Below, piece by piece: positions 1 through 8,669 of a stretch of 19,392 bases of DNA (positions are counted from its first letter, which is position 1; each line of letters opens with the position of its first letter). The notes under the pieces are model-generated. The model saw only the letters and a list, made by a program, of their open reading frames with translations, was not told the origin of the DNA and did no database searches. The DNA is from an uncultured Rhodospirillaceae bacterium (GTDB lineage Bacteria > Pseudomonadota > Alphaproteobacteria > CAAGCB01 > CAG-977): positions 1 through 19,392 of the forward strand of contig USCC01000036.1 of the NCBI GenBank assembly GCA_900553035.1, in the 5' to 3' direction. The translations under genes and the position numbers were made by a program.

Positions 1-76
1 GGGGCAAGTGTTCTACTGCAAAGCAGGAAAAGGGCCATAGCCACAGGCCTGCCAGGGTACATATAAGTTTCTTCAT
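1..76 (-). CDS. Secreted protein, N-terminal fragment
   Basis: Only the first 25 codons lie in the window; the rest continues off the left edge. The reading is MKKLICTLAGLWLWPFSCFA followed by VEHLP. It has two lysines, a hydrophobic stretch and a C-F-A sequence that would suit signal peptidase I cleavage after Ala20. The ATG is preceded by an AAGGAG Shine-Dalgarno about 7 nt upstream and by a good promoter. It is therefore very likely an exported protein, but nothing of the mature protein is visible, so no function can be assigned. It lies downstream of the rpmG terminator and looks like a separate transcription unit on the same strand. Confidence 0.75.
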   Translation of the reverse strand, partial: MKKLICTLAGLWLWPFSCFAVEHLP

Positions 77-109
77 TTTTGTTTTCTCCTTTCGATGTTC
101 AACTTACAC

Positions 110-138
110 TTTATAACTCTAGCATCAAATTGTGGCAA
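110..138 (-). promoter_or_regulatory. Sigma70-type promoter of the secreted-protein gene
   Basis: On the minus strand TTGCCA (133-138) is followed after 17 nt by TATAAA (110-115). Each box matches the consensus at 5 of 6 positions. The expected start is near 103, giving a leader of about 27 nt that contains the AAGGAG ribosome site. Confidence 0.65.
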
Positions 139-162
139 AATTATGGTGATTGTCGGACGTAG

Positions 163-204
163 AAAAAATAAAAAAACGGCCTGTAAAAACAGGCCGGTTT
201 TTTT
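163..204 (-). terminator. Intrinsic terminator after rpmG
   Basis: An 8-bp stem, CGGCCTGT (177-184) with ACAGGCCG (189-196), closes an AAAA loop. On the minus strand it is followed by a long T tract (complement of 163-176). The plus strand also has a T tract after the stem, so it could work both ways, but the only gene ending here is rpmG, 28 nt upstream. Confidence 0.85.
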
Positions 205-231
205 ATATCCATCCCGAGCAATCCGACGGGA

Positions 232-399
232 TTAACGCATTTTCGTTTCTTTGAAAACAACGTGCTTGCGCGCTTTCGGATCGTATTTTTTCAGGCTGAG
301 CTTTTCCGTCTTCGTACGCGGATTTTTCTTCGTTGTGTAGAAATATCCGGTTCCGGCAGTGCTTTCAAGCTTGATCTGTACTGTTGTAGGCTTTGCCAT
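232..399 (-). CDS. rpmG: 50S ribosomal protein L33
   Basis: A 55-residue basic protein of the large ribosomal subunit. It starts MAKPTTVQIKLESTAGTGYF and contains the L33 hallmarks GYFYTTKKN, KTEKLSLKKYDP and ARKHVVFKE. It has no cysteines, so it is the zinc-independent form, as is usual in Proteobacteria. The start at 399 is chosen because Met-Ala-Lys-Pro is the family N-terminus; an in-frame ATG six codons upstream (417) would add residues the family lacks. The ribosome site is weak (GGATGGG). The gene has its own promoter overlapping the end of the upstream protease gene and a strong terminator just after it, so it can be expressed independently of the operon. Confidence 0.95.
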   Translation of the reverse strand: MAKPTTVQIKLESTAGTGYFYTTKKNPRTKTEKLSLKKYDPKARKHVVFKETKMR

Positions 400-444
400 G
401 ATGACCCATCCAATCAAAACATAAAGATAAAAACGATAGGCCTA

Positions 445-472
445 ACCATATCTTATTTTAAAAAGCTGTCAA
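445..472 (-). promoter_or_regulatory. rpmG promoter inside the protease gene end
   Basis: On the minus strand TTGACA (467-472) is a perfect -35 box, followed after 16 nt by TATGGT (445-450). The -35 box lies within the last codons of the S41 protease gene. The start would be near 438, giving an rpmG leader of about 40 nt and a separate strong supply of L33 mRNA. Confidence 0.6.
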
Positions 473-2003
473 GCGAAAAATATGTCAGGGAACGTTCATA
501 CAGGTCCGGATTCAGAACAAGTTGCGCCGCAAATTCGTCATCCAGCGGATTATTCGCCCGGCTTTCGGGGCGGCACTTGCTACGCATGACGTCTTTGGTT
601 TTATCGCTCCCCGTCCGCCATTGCTGAAGCGCCGTCAGCGGCGGCGGAACCTTTCCGATTTCTTCCAGTTCGCGCCCTGATGTACAGATATTCGGGTACA
701 GGCCAAACCGATCCGGACTGTAATTCGAGGGAAGTTCGAATTTCGACCAGGTCAGGTACAGATCGCCGCCGTTCGGAAGCGTTTCAACCGTTTGAATGAC
801 GCCTTTGCCATAGGTCGTCGTACCGATCAGAACGGCATGGCGGTAATCCTGCAAAGCTCCGGCAAAAAATTCCGCGCTGGAAGCTGTCTTTCCGTCCACC
901 AGAACGGCAATCGGATAAACGGGGCGTACCTTTTTCGATGTGGTCTGGAAGTTGCGAACCGTTTCATGGTGGCGGCCGGCCGTTTTTATCAGCGGCAGTC
1001 CCGCAGGCAGGAAAAGATCCGCCGCCAGGACGGCTTCCTTTAACAAACCGCCCGTATTGCCGCGCAGGTCGATAATCAGCGCTTTGGCTTTTTTGTCACG
1101 GACTTCATTCAGCGTCAGACGCAGCGCCTTGACGGTTTTGGGCGTAAAGGCCGAAATGCGAATCGTCATGATACCGCGTTCTTCGTCGTAATAGTAGGAA
1201 ACAGGCGAAGAGCTGACCGGCATACGGACAAGGTTGACGGATTTCATCTTTCCGTCTTTACGGACATTCAGAGTGACGTCAGAATCCTTTTCGCCGCGCA
1301 GCAGATTCAGGATTTCAACACGGGAGAGATCCGTAATCGGCTTACCGTCAATCCGGGCAATTCTGTCGCCGACAGCCAGTTCAGAGCGGGACGCCGGGCT
1401 GTCCGGGAGAATTTCCGTAATTTCAAGGTACTTCCCCGTCCGGCGGTAACGGATACCGATACTGGCGGGTTTTTCCAGCCTTTTCAGTTCCGCGGGATCC
1501 GTTCCTTCGTAATGGGCGTAGGCGTCTGTGACCGCCAGAGAGGCATTCAGAAAAATGTTCAGGATGTCTTCCGCGTTTGACTGCTGCGCCTTGGGTGAAA
1601 AGGGGCGCGCCGTCACCAGAGCCGCAAGCGTCAGGCGCGACCAGTCGGCACAGTCGTCATCCGGAGGGGCGCTGAAGCTTTTCAGTATCCGGCCGTCCGC
1701 CGAAATCAGGACACGCGTCCCGTCTTTGAACACGCCGATTTTCTGGTCGATGGTCGAAAGGCTTTTGACGCTTTCAAAGGCCAGACGGCTGGCCGGAACG
1801 GGTGTCAGAGCCTTTTCCGTAATCGTCCGGCAGGCTTTTTCCAGTGTTTCCTGCATCCGCCCGATGGGCAACTGCGTATCTGCCAGAACAGCAGACCACC
1901 ACAGCGGCGCTTCGTTTTCTGCGGTCGGTGCGTCTTCCTGCGCGGTCGCAGGGAAAAGCGGCGCCAGCAAAAGCAGAAATATGAAAATCAGCCCGCGCAT
2001 CAT
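453..2003 (-). CDS. S41-family C-terminal processing protease (CtpA/Prc-like)
   Basis: A 516-residue exported serine protease. Residues 1-21 form a signal peptide ending ATA. A PDZ domain spans about 178-262 (ILPDSPASRSELAVGDRI), and the S41 core about 275-440. The core holds DLRGNTGG (312-319) and the Ser-Lys dyad, Ser375 in TASSAEFFAGALQD and Lys400 in TYGKG. Their 25-residue spacing is the same as in E. coli Prc. The family cleaves substrates near their C-termini in the periplasm, often cell-envelope enzymes and lipoproteins. The N-terminal 150 residues and the tail after 445 are not recognised. It starts 2 nt after the rnr stop, so it is translated from the same mRNA. Two tandem ATGs (2003 and 2000) could serve; the choice changes one residue. 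Substrate unknown. Confidence 0.9.
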   Translation of the reverse strand: MMRGLIFIFLLLLAPLFPATAQEDAPTAENEAPLWWSAVLADTQLPIGRMQETLEKACRTITEKALTPVPASRLAFESVKSLSTIDQKIGVFKDGTRVLISADGRILKSFSAPPDDDCADWSRLTLAALVTARPFSPKAQQSNAEDILNIFLNASLAVTDAYAHYEGTDPAELKRLEKPASIGIRYRRTGKYLEITEILPDSPASRSELAVGDRIARIDGKPITDLSRVEILNLLRGEKDSDVTLNVRKDGKMKSVNLVRMPVSSSPVSYYYDEERGIMTIRISAFTPKTVKALRLTLNEVRDKKAKALIIDLRGNTGGLLKEAVLAADLFLPAGLPLIKTAGRHHETVRNFQTTSKKVRPVYPIAVLVDGKTASSAEFFAGALQDYRHAVLIGTTTYGKGVIQTVETLPNGGDLYLTWSKFELPSNYSPDRFGLYPNICTSGRELEEIGKVPPPLTALQQWRTGSDKTKDVMRSKCRPESRANNPLDDEFAAQLVLNPDLYERSLTYFSLDSFLK

Positions 2004-2005
2004 GG

Positions 2006-4264
2006 TTATTTTTTCTTTCCGTATTTTTTGTGTCCCTTGCCGTTTTTGCCCTTGTCCCGTTTGCGGAAAGGGGGGCGGGACGGGGAAGGCTGCCTTTTCG
2101 CCATGCCCGCATCCAGAAGGTGGAACAGCAGGCCGCCTGTTACCGGAGCGGCTTCGGCCAGGATAAGCTCCACGCGTTCGCCCAGCGTATAGGCGCGACC
2201 GGTTGACGAGCCGAACAGACGGTGGCGGTCTTCTTCATAAACATAATAATCTCCGGGCAGCGTGCTGATCGGTACAAGGCCTTCGGCCCCTGTTTCGTCC
2301 AGCACGACAAACAGGCCGAACCGCGATACACCGTTGATGATGCCCGAAAAACGTTCGCCGATACGATCCGCCAGGTATGCGGACAGGTAACGCTCTTCGG
2401 CATCCCGTTCCGCCGCCGCCGCCCGGCGTTCCGTCGCCGATATGTGTTCGCCAAGGTCTTCAAAGTCATCCGCCGTTCCATCTGCCTCAAGCCCGCCTTC
2501 ACCCAGTTTCAGCGCGGAAATCAGGCCGCGATGCACCAGAAGGTCGGCATAGCGCCGGATGGGTGAGGTGAAATGAGCGTATTTTTCCAGAGCCAGTCCG
2601 AAATGACCCGCATTGTCAGGGCTGTAGCGCGCCTGGCTCTGCGTGCGCAGGACAAGTTCGTTGACCATGAAGGAACGCGCCGTTCCCCGAACCTGATCAA
2701 GGATTTTGTTGAAATCGTCCGTGCGCGGCCGATCCCGGCGGGTGGTTTTGACGTCAATGGAATTCAGAAAGGTCTGCAATGCCGCCACTTTTTCAGCGCC
2801 GGGCGCTTCATGGATACGGTACATGGCCGGGACATTCCGGTCTTCCAGCGTTTCCGCCGCCGCGACATTCGCCGCAATCATGAATTCCTCGACCATTTTA
2901 TGGCTTTCAAGGCGTTCACGGGGCGAAATACGGATGATGCGTCCTGCGTCATTGAGTTCGATTTCGCGCTCGGGGACGTCGATCTCCAGTGCGCCGCGTT
3001 TTTCCCGCGCCCGAGCCAGGGATTGGTAAGCGCCGTACAGGTCTTCGATATGTGTTCGCAACGCGGGATTCATTTCCGGCATGCCGCCGTCAAAGACGGC
3101 CTGGACTTCGTGATAATTAAGGCGAGCCGCCGAACGCATCATGGCGCGGACAAATCTATGGCGCAGGATTTTCCCGCTTTTGCTGATTTTGATATAGGCG
3201 GCGATGCAGGGACGGTCGACGCCGGGTTTCAAAGAACACAGGTCAGAGGATAGTTTTTCGGGAAGCATCGGCACAACGCGGTCGGGAAAGTACACCGAAT
3301 TTCCTCTTTCGCGCGCGTTCCGGTCAAGCGGATCGCCCAGCCGGACGAACCAGGCCACGTCGGCAATCGCCACAATCAGACGCCATCCGCCTTTGTTCTT
3401 TTCGTCTTCGTCCGGTTCGGCAAACACGGCGTCATCGAAATCCCGTGCGTCTTCGCCGTCTACCGTGACAAGCGGGATATTACGCAGATCAACACGATCC
3501 CCCAAAGGCGGCAGTTTCGCTTTGGCCGCCTGTTTCAGAGCCTGTTCCGAAAAATCAGTCGGAATGCCGTGCAGATGAACGGCTATCAGGCTGGCGGCTT
3601 TGGGCGCGGAGGCGTTGCCCAGAACCTGCACGATTTTGGCATGGCGGGAGCCGCGTCGGTTGTCGCGCAGGGCGGAACCGGCCGTATCCGCAATGACCAG
3701 ATCGCCGTTTTTCGCGCCGCCCGTATCTTCGCGTTCGACGAAGTATTCCTGATGCAACCGGCGATCCACCGACAGAATCCGACCGCCTTTGCCGCTGGTC
3801 GTATCATAAACGCCGACGACGCGGTTCGGTTTGGCGGACAGACGGCGGACAACGGCGCCATGAAACAGTTTTTTTCCGGCGGGCGACAGTTTCAGCACGA
3901 CCCGATCGCCTTCCTTCGGCGGCGGCCGGAGCCGTCCCGGATCCGTAATCAGAATCTGGGGCGCCGGCGTCGGTTTGAACCATTCCAGAGGCCGCGCGAC
4001 AAGTTCTCCGTCGGAATCCGACCCCGTGATTTCTGCCGGGCACATTTCCGGAAGCCCATCGGCCGAAATTATTTTTTTCGACGGGGTCTTTTCGATTTTG
4101 CCCTCCGATTTCATGCGTTTCAGCATTTCCTTCAGCTGTGCACGATCGTCGCCCCGGACATGAAACGCCCGCGCAATTTCACGCTTCCCGACCTTACCCG
4201 GATTTTCGTTCAGAAAAGAGACGATGTCTTCCATCGTCGGAAGGGGCGGTTTTTTTGCGGTCAT
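2006..4264 (-). CDS. rnr: Ribonuclease R (RNB family 3'-5' exoribonuclease)
   Basis: A 752-residue processive hydrolytic exoribonuclease that degrades structured RNA and takes part in rRNA/tmRNA quality control. An N-terminal helix-turn-helix region (about 10-65) precedes cold-shock-type domains (about 75-235). The RNB catalytic domain includes TVDGEDARDFDDAV, with metal-binding Asp269, Asp275, Asp277 and Asp278, and the signature SPIRRYADLLVHR (567-579). An S1 domain follows at about 636-718. The C-terminal tail (722-752) is very rich in Lys and Arg, as in RNase R rather than RNase II. Its ATG overlaps the topA stop as ATGA, which indicates translational coupling and fixes the start. Length matches the family. 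Confidence 0.96.
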   Translation of the reverse strand: MTAKKPPLPTMEDIVSFLNENPGKVGKREIARAFHVRGDDRAQLKEMLKRMKSEGKIEKTPSKKIISADGLPEMCPAEITGSDSDGELVARPLEWFKPTPAPQILITDPGRLRPPPKEGDRVVLKLSPAGKKLFHGAVVRRLSAKPNRVVGVYDTTSGKGGRILSVDRRLHQEYFVEREDTGGAKNGDLVIADTAGSALRDNRRGSRHAKIVQVLGNASAPKAASLIAVHLHGIPTDFSEQALKQAAKAKLPPLGDRVDLRNIPLVTVDGEDARDFDDAVFAEPDEDEKNKGGWRLIVAIADVAWFVRLGDPLDRNARERGNSVYFPDRVVPMLPEKLSSDLCSLKPGVDRPCIAAYIKISKSGKILRHRFVRAMMRSAARLNYHEVQAVFDGGMPEMNPALRTHIEDLYGAYQSLARAREKRGALEIDVPEREIELNDAGRIIRISPRERLESHKMVEEFMIAANVAAAETLEDRNVPAMYRIHEAPGAEKVAALQTFLNSIDVKTTRRDRPRTDDFNKILDQVRGTARSFMVNELVLRTQSQARYSPDNAGHFGLALEKYAHFTSPIRRYADLLVHRGLISALKLGEGGLEADGTADDFEDLGEHISATERRAAAAERDAEERYLSAYLADRIGERFSGIINGVSRFGLFVVLDETGAEGLVPISTLPGDYYVYEEDRHRLFGSSTGRAYTLGERVELILAEAAPVTGGLLFHLLDAGMAKRQPSPSRPPFRKRDKGKNGKGHKKYGKKK

Positions 4265-6885
4265 TTTTTTGCGGCCTTTTTCGTTGTCGTTTTCTTCGCG
4301 CCGGTTTTCCGGGCGGAAGTTCCGGCTTTTGTTTTGGCCTCTTTCGGGGCTTTTCCGGTTTTTCCCGCTTTGGCGGCCAGCAGTTCAACCGCTTCTTCCA
4401 ACGTCGGATCGCGGTTTTCGTCGCGCAGTTTCTTGGGCAGGGAGGCCATCAGTGTGCCGTGCCGGACGTACGGACCGAACCGGCCGACGTTCAGCGTGAT
4501 CGGCTTGCCGTCGGCCGGGTGCTTTCCGATTTCTTTGGCCGGCGCTTTTTCCTTCACGTTGGCCAGAAGCTCTAAAGCCCGGTTCAGGTCAATCGTCAGG
4601 ACGTCATCGGCGGCGGCCAGTGATTTATACGTTGCGCCGAGTTTGACGTACGGACCGAACCGGCCAATGCCGGCCTGAACCGGTGTTCCGGTTTCCGGAT
4701 GGTTCCCCAACACACGCGGCAGAGCCAGCAGACCCAGCGCCTGTTCCAGTGTAATATCGGCCGGAAGCAACGTCCGGGGCAGGGAAACACGTTTGGCGGC
4801 CGGAGCGGCGGTTTTTGCCTCGCCTTTCTTTTTCTTTTCCTTCGGGGCATCGCGTCCCAGCTGGACATAGGGACCGTACGGGCCTTTGCGCAGGAAAACG
4901 GTTTCTCCCGTCGCGGGGTCAGTCCCCAGTTCGCGCGGTTCGTTGTCCTCCTCGCGTCCCTCTTCCCCCGGAGTTTCTCCGCCGAAGGGACGGGTGTAGC
5001 GGCATTCGGGATAGTTGGAGCATCCGATGAAGGCGCCGAACTTGCCGATTTTCAGGCTGAGCCGACCGCCTTTGGCCGCACCGCATTCGGGGCAGATCCG
5101 ATCCTGTTCCGACGAGAACAGGTATTCCGACAGGCTTTGTTCCAGGTGATTCAGGACGTCCGTGATCGTCAGCGGTTCAACGGATTTGACGGTGGCGTCA
5201 AAGCTGTCCCAGAACGACCGGAGAAGAGCTTTCCAGTTCAGTTTCCCCGCCGAAATATCGTCCAGAGAGTTTTCCAGTTCAGCCGTGAAATCGTACTGCA
5301 CGTATTTCGTAAAGAAGTTTTCCAGAAACGCTGTAACAATGCGTCCGCGGTCTTCGGGAATGAAACGCCGTTTGTCCAGGCGGACGTACTGTCTGTCCTG
5401 AAGTACGGAAAGGATGGAGGCATAAGTCGACGGACGCCCGATGCCCAGTTCTTCCAGCTTTTTGACCAGACTGGCTTCGGTATAGCGCGGCGGCGGCTGA
5501 GTGAAATGCTGTTCGGGGCGGACGGCCTGTTGTTCAAGAGCTTCGCCGGTCGACATTGCCGGCAGGAGGGTGTTGCCTTCCTCATCGCTGTCATCCAGAT
5601 CTTCGCGATAGACTTTCAGAAAACCGTCAAAGGCAATCGTCTGTCCGGTCGCACGCAGGACGATTTTGCCATCCCGGGAAGGACAATCAACAGCGATTTT
5701 ATCGATTTCGGCATTCTGCATCTGGCTGGCCACCGCGCGTTTCCAGACCAGTTCGTACAGGCGCAGCTGATCCTTGTTCAAACGTGAAGCGACTTCCGCC
5801 GGATGGCGCATCAGTGACGTCGGGCGGATGGCTTCGTGCGCTTCCTGCGCATTTTTAACGTTGTTCTTGTAATACCGCGGCTTTTCGGGCAGGTAGGCGC
5901 CCCCGAAATCGCGTTCAATGACGCGCCGGGCTTCGGCGACGGCTTCCTGTGCCATCTGGATGCCGTCGGTACGCATATACGTGATCAGGCCGACCGTTTC
6001 GCCGCCAATATCGACGCCTTCGTACAGCTGCTGGGCGATCTGCATCGTTTTTTTGGCGGAAAAGAAAAGCTTCCGAGCCGCTTCCTGCTGAAGGGTCGAC
6101 GTCGTGAAAGCCGGAGCAGGGCTGCGTTTGACTTTCCTGCGTTCGATTTCGCCGACGTCAAAGTTCGCTTCCCTGATTTTTCGGGCGGCCTCGTGCGCGT
6201 CGGCTTCGTTGCCCAGCGTGAACTTGGCAACCTTTTTACCGTCCAGAACGGACAGGTGTGCCGTAAACAGGTCGGCGCGCGGCGTCAGAAAGTCGGTGTC
6301 GATCGTCCAATATTCCTGTGCCTTGAACGCTTCAATTTCATTTTCGCGCTCGCAGACCAGACGCAGAGCCACGGACTGAACACGTCCGGCGGAACGGCTT
6401 CCCGGCAGTTTGCGCCACAGCACCGGCGATACGGTGAAGCCGACCAGATAGTCCAGCGCCCGCCGCGCCAGATAGGCGTCCACAAGCGGAACGTCAATGT
6501 CTCGCGGATTTTTTATAGCGTTCGTCACGGCGTTTTTGGTGATTTCGTTGAAAACGACACGCTTTAATGCCTTGCCTTTAAGCTTGCCGCGTTTCTGCAG
6601 TTCCTGTGCCACGTGCCAGGCGATGGCTTCCCCTTCGCGATCCGGGTCGGTTGCGAGATAGACGGTGCCGGCCTTGGAAACCAGGGAAGCGATGTCGCGG
6701 ATATGCTTTTCATCCCGGGCGTCAATCGTCCAATCCATGGCGAAGTCTTCGTCCGGACGGACAGAGCCGTCTTTGGCCGGAAGATCCCGTATGTGCCCGA
6801 AGCTGGCGATGACGGCATAATCAGAGCCGAGGTATTTATTGATGGTTTTTGCTTTTGCAGGGGATTCGACGATGACGACATCCAT
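4261..6885 (-). CDS. topA: DNA topoisomerase I (type IA)
   Basis: An 874-residue enzyme that relaxes negative supercoils through a 5'-phosphotyrosine intermediate. The Toprim domain starts VIVESPAKAKTINKYLG and has the acidic triad DPDREGEA (80-87). Active-site Tyr303 lies in GLITYMRTDG. One four-cysteine zinc finger follows (Cys598, Cys601, Cys622, Cys628), then three C-terminal repeats with the core GPYV (about 667, 741 and 801) and a Lys/Ala-rich tail, the typical alphaproteobacterial layout. It starts 15 nt after dprA with an AAGAGA ribosome site and ends in the ATGA overlap with rnr. A homologue of the topoisomerase I inhibitor YjhX/TopAI is encoded at 18647-18907 in this window. Confidence 0.97.
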   Translation of the reverse strand: MDVVIVESPAKAKTINKYLGSDYAVIASFGHIRDLPAKDGSVRPDEDFAMDWTIDARDEKHIRDIASLVSKAGTVYLATDPDREGEAIAWHVAQELQKRGKLKGKALKRVVFNEITKNAVTNAIKNPRDIDVPLVDAYLARRALDYLVGFTVSPVLWRKLPGSRSAGRVQSVALRLVCERENEIEAFKAQEYWTIDTDFLTPRADLFTAHLSVLDGKKVAKFTLGNEADAHEAARKIREANFDVGEIERRKVKRSPAPAFTTSTLQQEAARKLFFSAKKTMQIAQQLYEGVDIGGETVGLITYMRTDGIQMAQEAVAEARRVIERDFGGAYLPEKPRYYKNNVKNAQEAHEAIRPTSLMRHPAEVASRLNKDQLRLYELVWKRAVASQMQNAEIDKIAVDCPSRDGKIVLRATGQTIAFDGFLKVYREDLDDSDEEGNTLLPAMSTGEALEQQAVRPEQHFTQPPPRYTEASLVKKLEELGIGRPSTYASILSVLQDRQYVRLDKRRFIPEDRGRIVTAFLENFFTKYVQYDFTAELENSLDDISAGKLNWKALLRSFWDSFDATVKSVEPLTITDVLNHLEQSLSEYLFSSEQDRICPECGAAKGGRLSLKIGKFGAFIGCSNYPECRYTRPFGGETPGEEGREEDNEPRELGTDPATGETVFLRKGPYGPYVQLGRDAPKEKKKKGEAKTAAPAAKRVSLPRTLLPADITLEQALGLLALPRVLGNHPETGTPVQAGIGRFGPYVKLGATYKSLAAADDVLTIDLNRALELLANVKEKAPAKEIGKHPADGKPITLNVGRFGPYVRHGTLMASLPKKLRDENRDPTLEEAVELLAAKAGKTGKAPKEAKTKAGTSARKTGAKKTTTKKAAKK

Positions 6886-6900
6886 AGCTTTATCTCTTTC

Positions 6901-8028
6901 TTAACAAGGCGATATGCGGACAACTCTGTTGCCGGGCAGGCGTTCAATCTGTTCGGCCAGTTCCAACTCTACTAATAAAACGGAAATCGTCCGCGCTGGC
7001 AAGCCCGTTTCGCGGACGAGGGCGTCAATGTCGGCCGGGGCGGCGTCAAGTTCCTGAAGGATTCTCATGCGTGCGTCGCTGTCGGATATATCCGAAATGT
7101 CGCCTGTTTCCGGTTCGGGCGGCGGCACGGGAAAGCGCGTTTCCGACAGAGGGGGCGCCTGAAACGCACCCAGATGTTCCAGAACATCCTGCGCGGATTC
7201 GACCAGAGGCGCGCCTGTCTTTATCAAATGGTTGACACCCTGCGCACGCGGGTCAAGGGGATTGGCCGGAACCGCGAAAACGTCCCGACCCTGTTCCAGC
7301 GCTTTGTTGGCCGTAATCAGAGACCCTGAACGCAGGGCGGCTTCAATGACGACCAGACCGGAAGCCATGCCGGATATGATACGATTGCGCCGCGGAAAGT
7401 TCGACGGCTGCGGTTTTGTATGCAAAGGATAGTCCGACAGGAGGACGCCTTTTTCCCGGACGGCGTCATACAGTTTGCGATTCCGTTCGGGATAAGGGAC
7501 ATCAATACCCGTTCCGAGGACAGCGGCGGTTGAGGCTTCCGTCGACGCGGCGTACAGAGCGCCTTCATGGGCGGCAGCGTCAATGCCGAGAGCCAGTCCC
7601 GAAACGACGCTCCATCCGGCTTTGACAAAGTCTGCGGCCATGCGCCGAGCCATGTTTTTGCCGTTGATTGACGCGTTGCGCGTTCCCACCAGAGCGACAT
7701 AAGGCTTTTTCAGAAGCGCTTTGTTCCCCAGAACGGCCAAGAGCGGCGGCGCATCGGGCGTAACGGCCAGCTGAGGCGGGTAATCCTCTTCGTTCAGGGC
7801 GATGAATTCGCCTCCGGCTTTACGGAGGGCGTCAATTTCCTTTTCCGCCTCTGAAACGGAACAAAGGCGGAGCGGTTTTACCCGTCCGCCTTTTCGGGCG
7901 AAATCCGGCAGGCGTTCCAGTGCTTTTTCCGCGGAACCAAAATGTTCCAAAAGAGTGCGGAACGTGACCGGACCGATGTTTTCCGTCCGGATAAGCCGGA
8001 GCCAGCTGATTTTCCCGTTTTCGTTCAA
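6901..8028 (-). CDS. dprA: DNA-processing protein DprA
   Basis: A 375-residue protein that loads RecA on incoming single-stranded DNA during transformation. The N-terminal SAM-like region (IGPVTFRTLLEHFGS) is followed by the Rossmann-type core with VGTRNAS (114-120), SGLALGIDAAAHEGAL (143-158), FPRRNRIISG (211-220) and SGSLITA. A C-terminal winged-helix (DML1-like) domain covers about 318-375. The start is TTG at 8028. It is the only start codon between an in-frame stop and the conserved N-terminus, and it lies 4 nt after the plsY stop; no strong ribosome site is visible, so translation probably depends on plsY. The order plsY-dprA-topA is typical of Alphaproteobacteria. Confidence 0.95.
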   Translation of the reverse strand: MNENGKISWLRLIRTENIGPVTFRTLLEHFGSAEKALERLPDFARKGGRVKPLRLCSVSEAEKEIDALRKAGGEFIALNEEDYPPQLAVTPDAPPLLAVLGNKALLKKPYVALVGTRNASINGKNMARRMAADFVKAGWSVVSGLALGIDAAAHEGALYAASTEASTAAVLGTGIDVPYPERNRKLYDAVREKGVLLSDYPLHTKPQPSNFPRRNRIISGMASGLVVIEAALRSGSLITANKALEQGRDVFAVPANPLDPRAQGVNHLIKTGAPLVESAQDVLEHLGAFQAPPLSETRFPVPPPEPETGDISDISDSDARMRILQELDAAPADIDALVRETGLPARTISVLLVELELAEQIERLPGNRVVRISPC

Positions 8029-8032
8029 AACG

Positions 8033-8653
8033 TTATTCCGCTTTCTTTTTCAGGATGATTTTTGTTTCCTCGCCGTGGAACAGGCGGACGATGTTCGCCC
8101 GGTGGCGGATTACGGAAAGCAGAGCCAGCCCGGCATAGAAATAAATGAATTCAGGCGTGGCATAAAAATAAGCGTATACCGGCGCCATAATCAGCGCGAT
8201 CAGAGCTGACAGTGAGGAATAACGGAACAAAAGAGCCATGACCAGCCATGTCAGGCAGGACAGCACGCCGACCGGCCAGCAGGTGACCAGCAGGACGCCC
8301 AGCGTTGCGGCGACACCCTTGCCGCCCTTGAAGCCGAGCCAGACGGGGAAGTTGTGTCCCAGGATGGCCGCTGTCCCGGCGATCAGGGCACCGGTATCGC
8401 TGATGCCTTCCTCGGGAATGCAGTAGTAGGCCAGCCATGAAGCCAGGGCACCCTTGCCGGAATCGCACAGGAGGGTCAGCAGGGCCAGATCCTTGCGTCC
8501 TGTTCTTAAGACGTTCGTCGCGCCGATGTTTCCCGAACCGATTTTGCGGATATCGCCCAGCCCGGCCAGACGTGTGAAGACAAGGCCGAAGGGAATGGAT
8601 CCCAGAAGATAGCCGAGTACACCGGAAAGGATAAGAAGAGTTGAATCGCTCAT
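8033..8653 (-). CDS. plsY: Acyl-phosphate:glycerol-3-phosphate acyltransferase PlsY
   Basis: A 206-residue integral membrane enzyme that transfers an acyl group from acyl-phosphate to glycerol-3-phosphate, the first step of phospholipid synthesis. It shows the three family motifs: SGNIGATNV (40-48), GHNFPVWLGFKGGKGVA (99-115) and the C-terminal RHRANIVRLFHGEE (183-196). About five hydrophobic segments alternate with them. I chose the ATG at 8653 because GGGAT lies about 7 nt before it and the protein then begins at its first membrane helix; ATG at 8659 is an alternative, and a longer reading from 8716 would run into dusA. It lies 16 nt downstream of dusA. Confidence 0.93.
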   Translation of the reverse strand: MSDSTLLILSGVLGYLLGSIPFGLVFTRLAGLGDIRKIGSGNIGATNVLRTGRKDLALLTLLCDSGKGALASWLAYYCIPEEGISDTGALIAGTAAILGHNFPVWLGFKGGKGVAATLGVLLVTCWPVGVLSCLTWLVMALLFRYSSLSALIALIMAPVYAYFYATPEFIYFYAGLALLSVIRHRANIVRLFHGEETKIILKKKAE

Positions 8654-8669
8654 CGCCATAATCCCATGG

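Noticed and set aside
3569..5787. Long plus-strand open frames (369 and 362 codons) opposite rnr and topA
   Set aside because: They lie entirely antisense to two well-supported genes, have low-complexity Arg/Phe/Gly-rich translations and no ribosome sites; they follow from the codon bias of the real genes.
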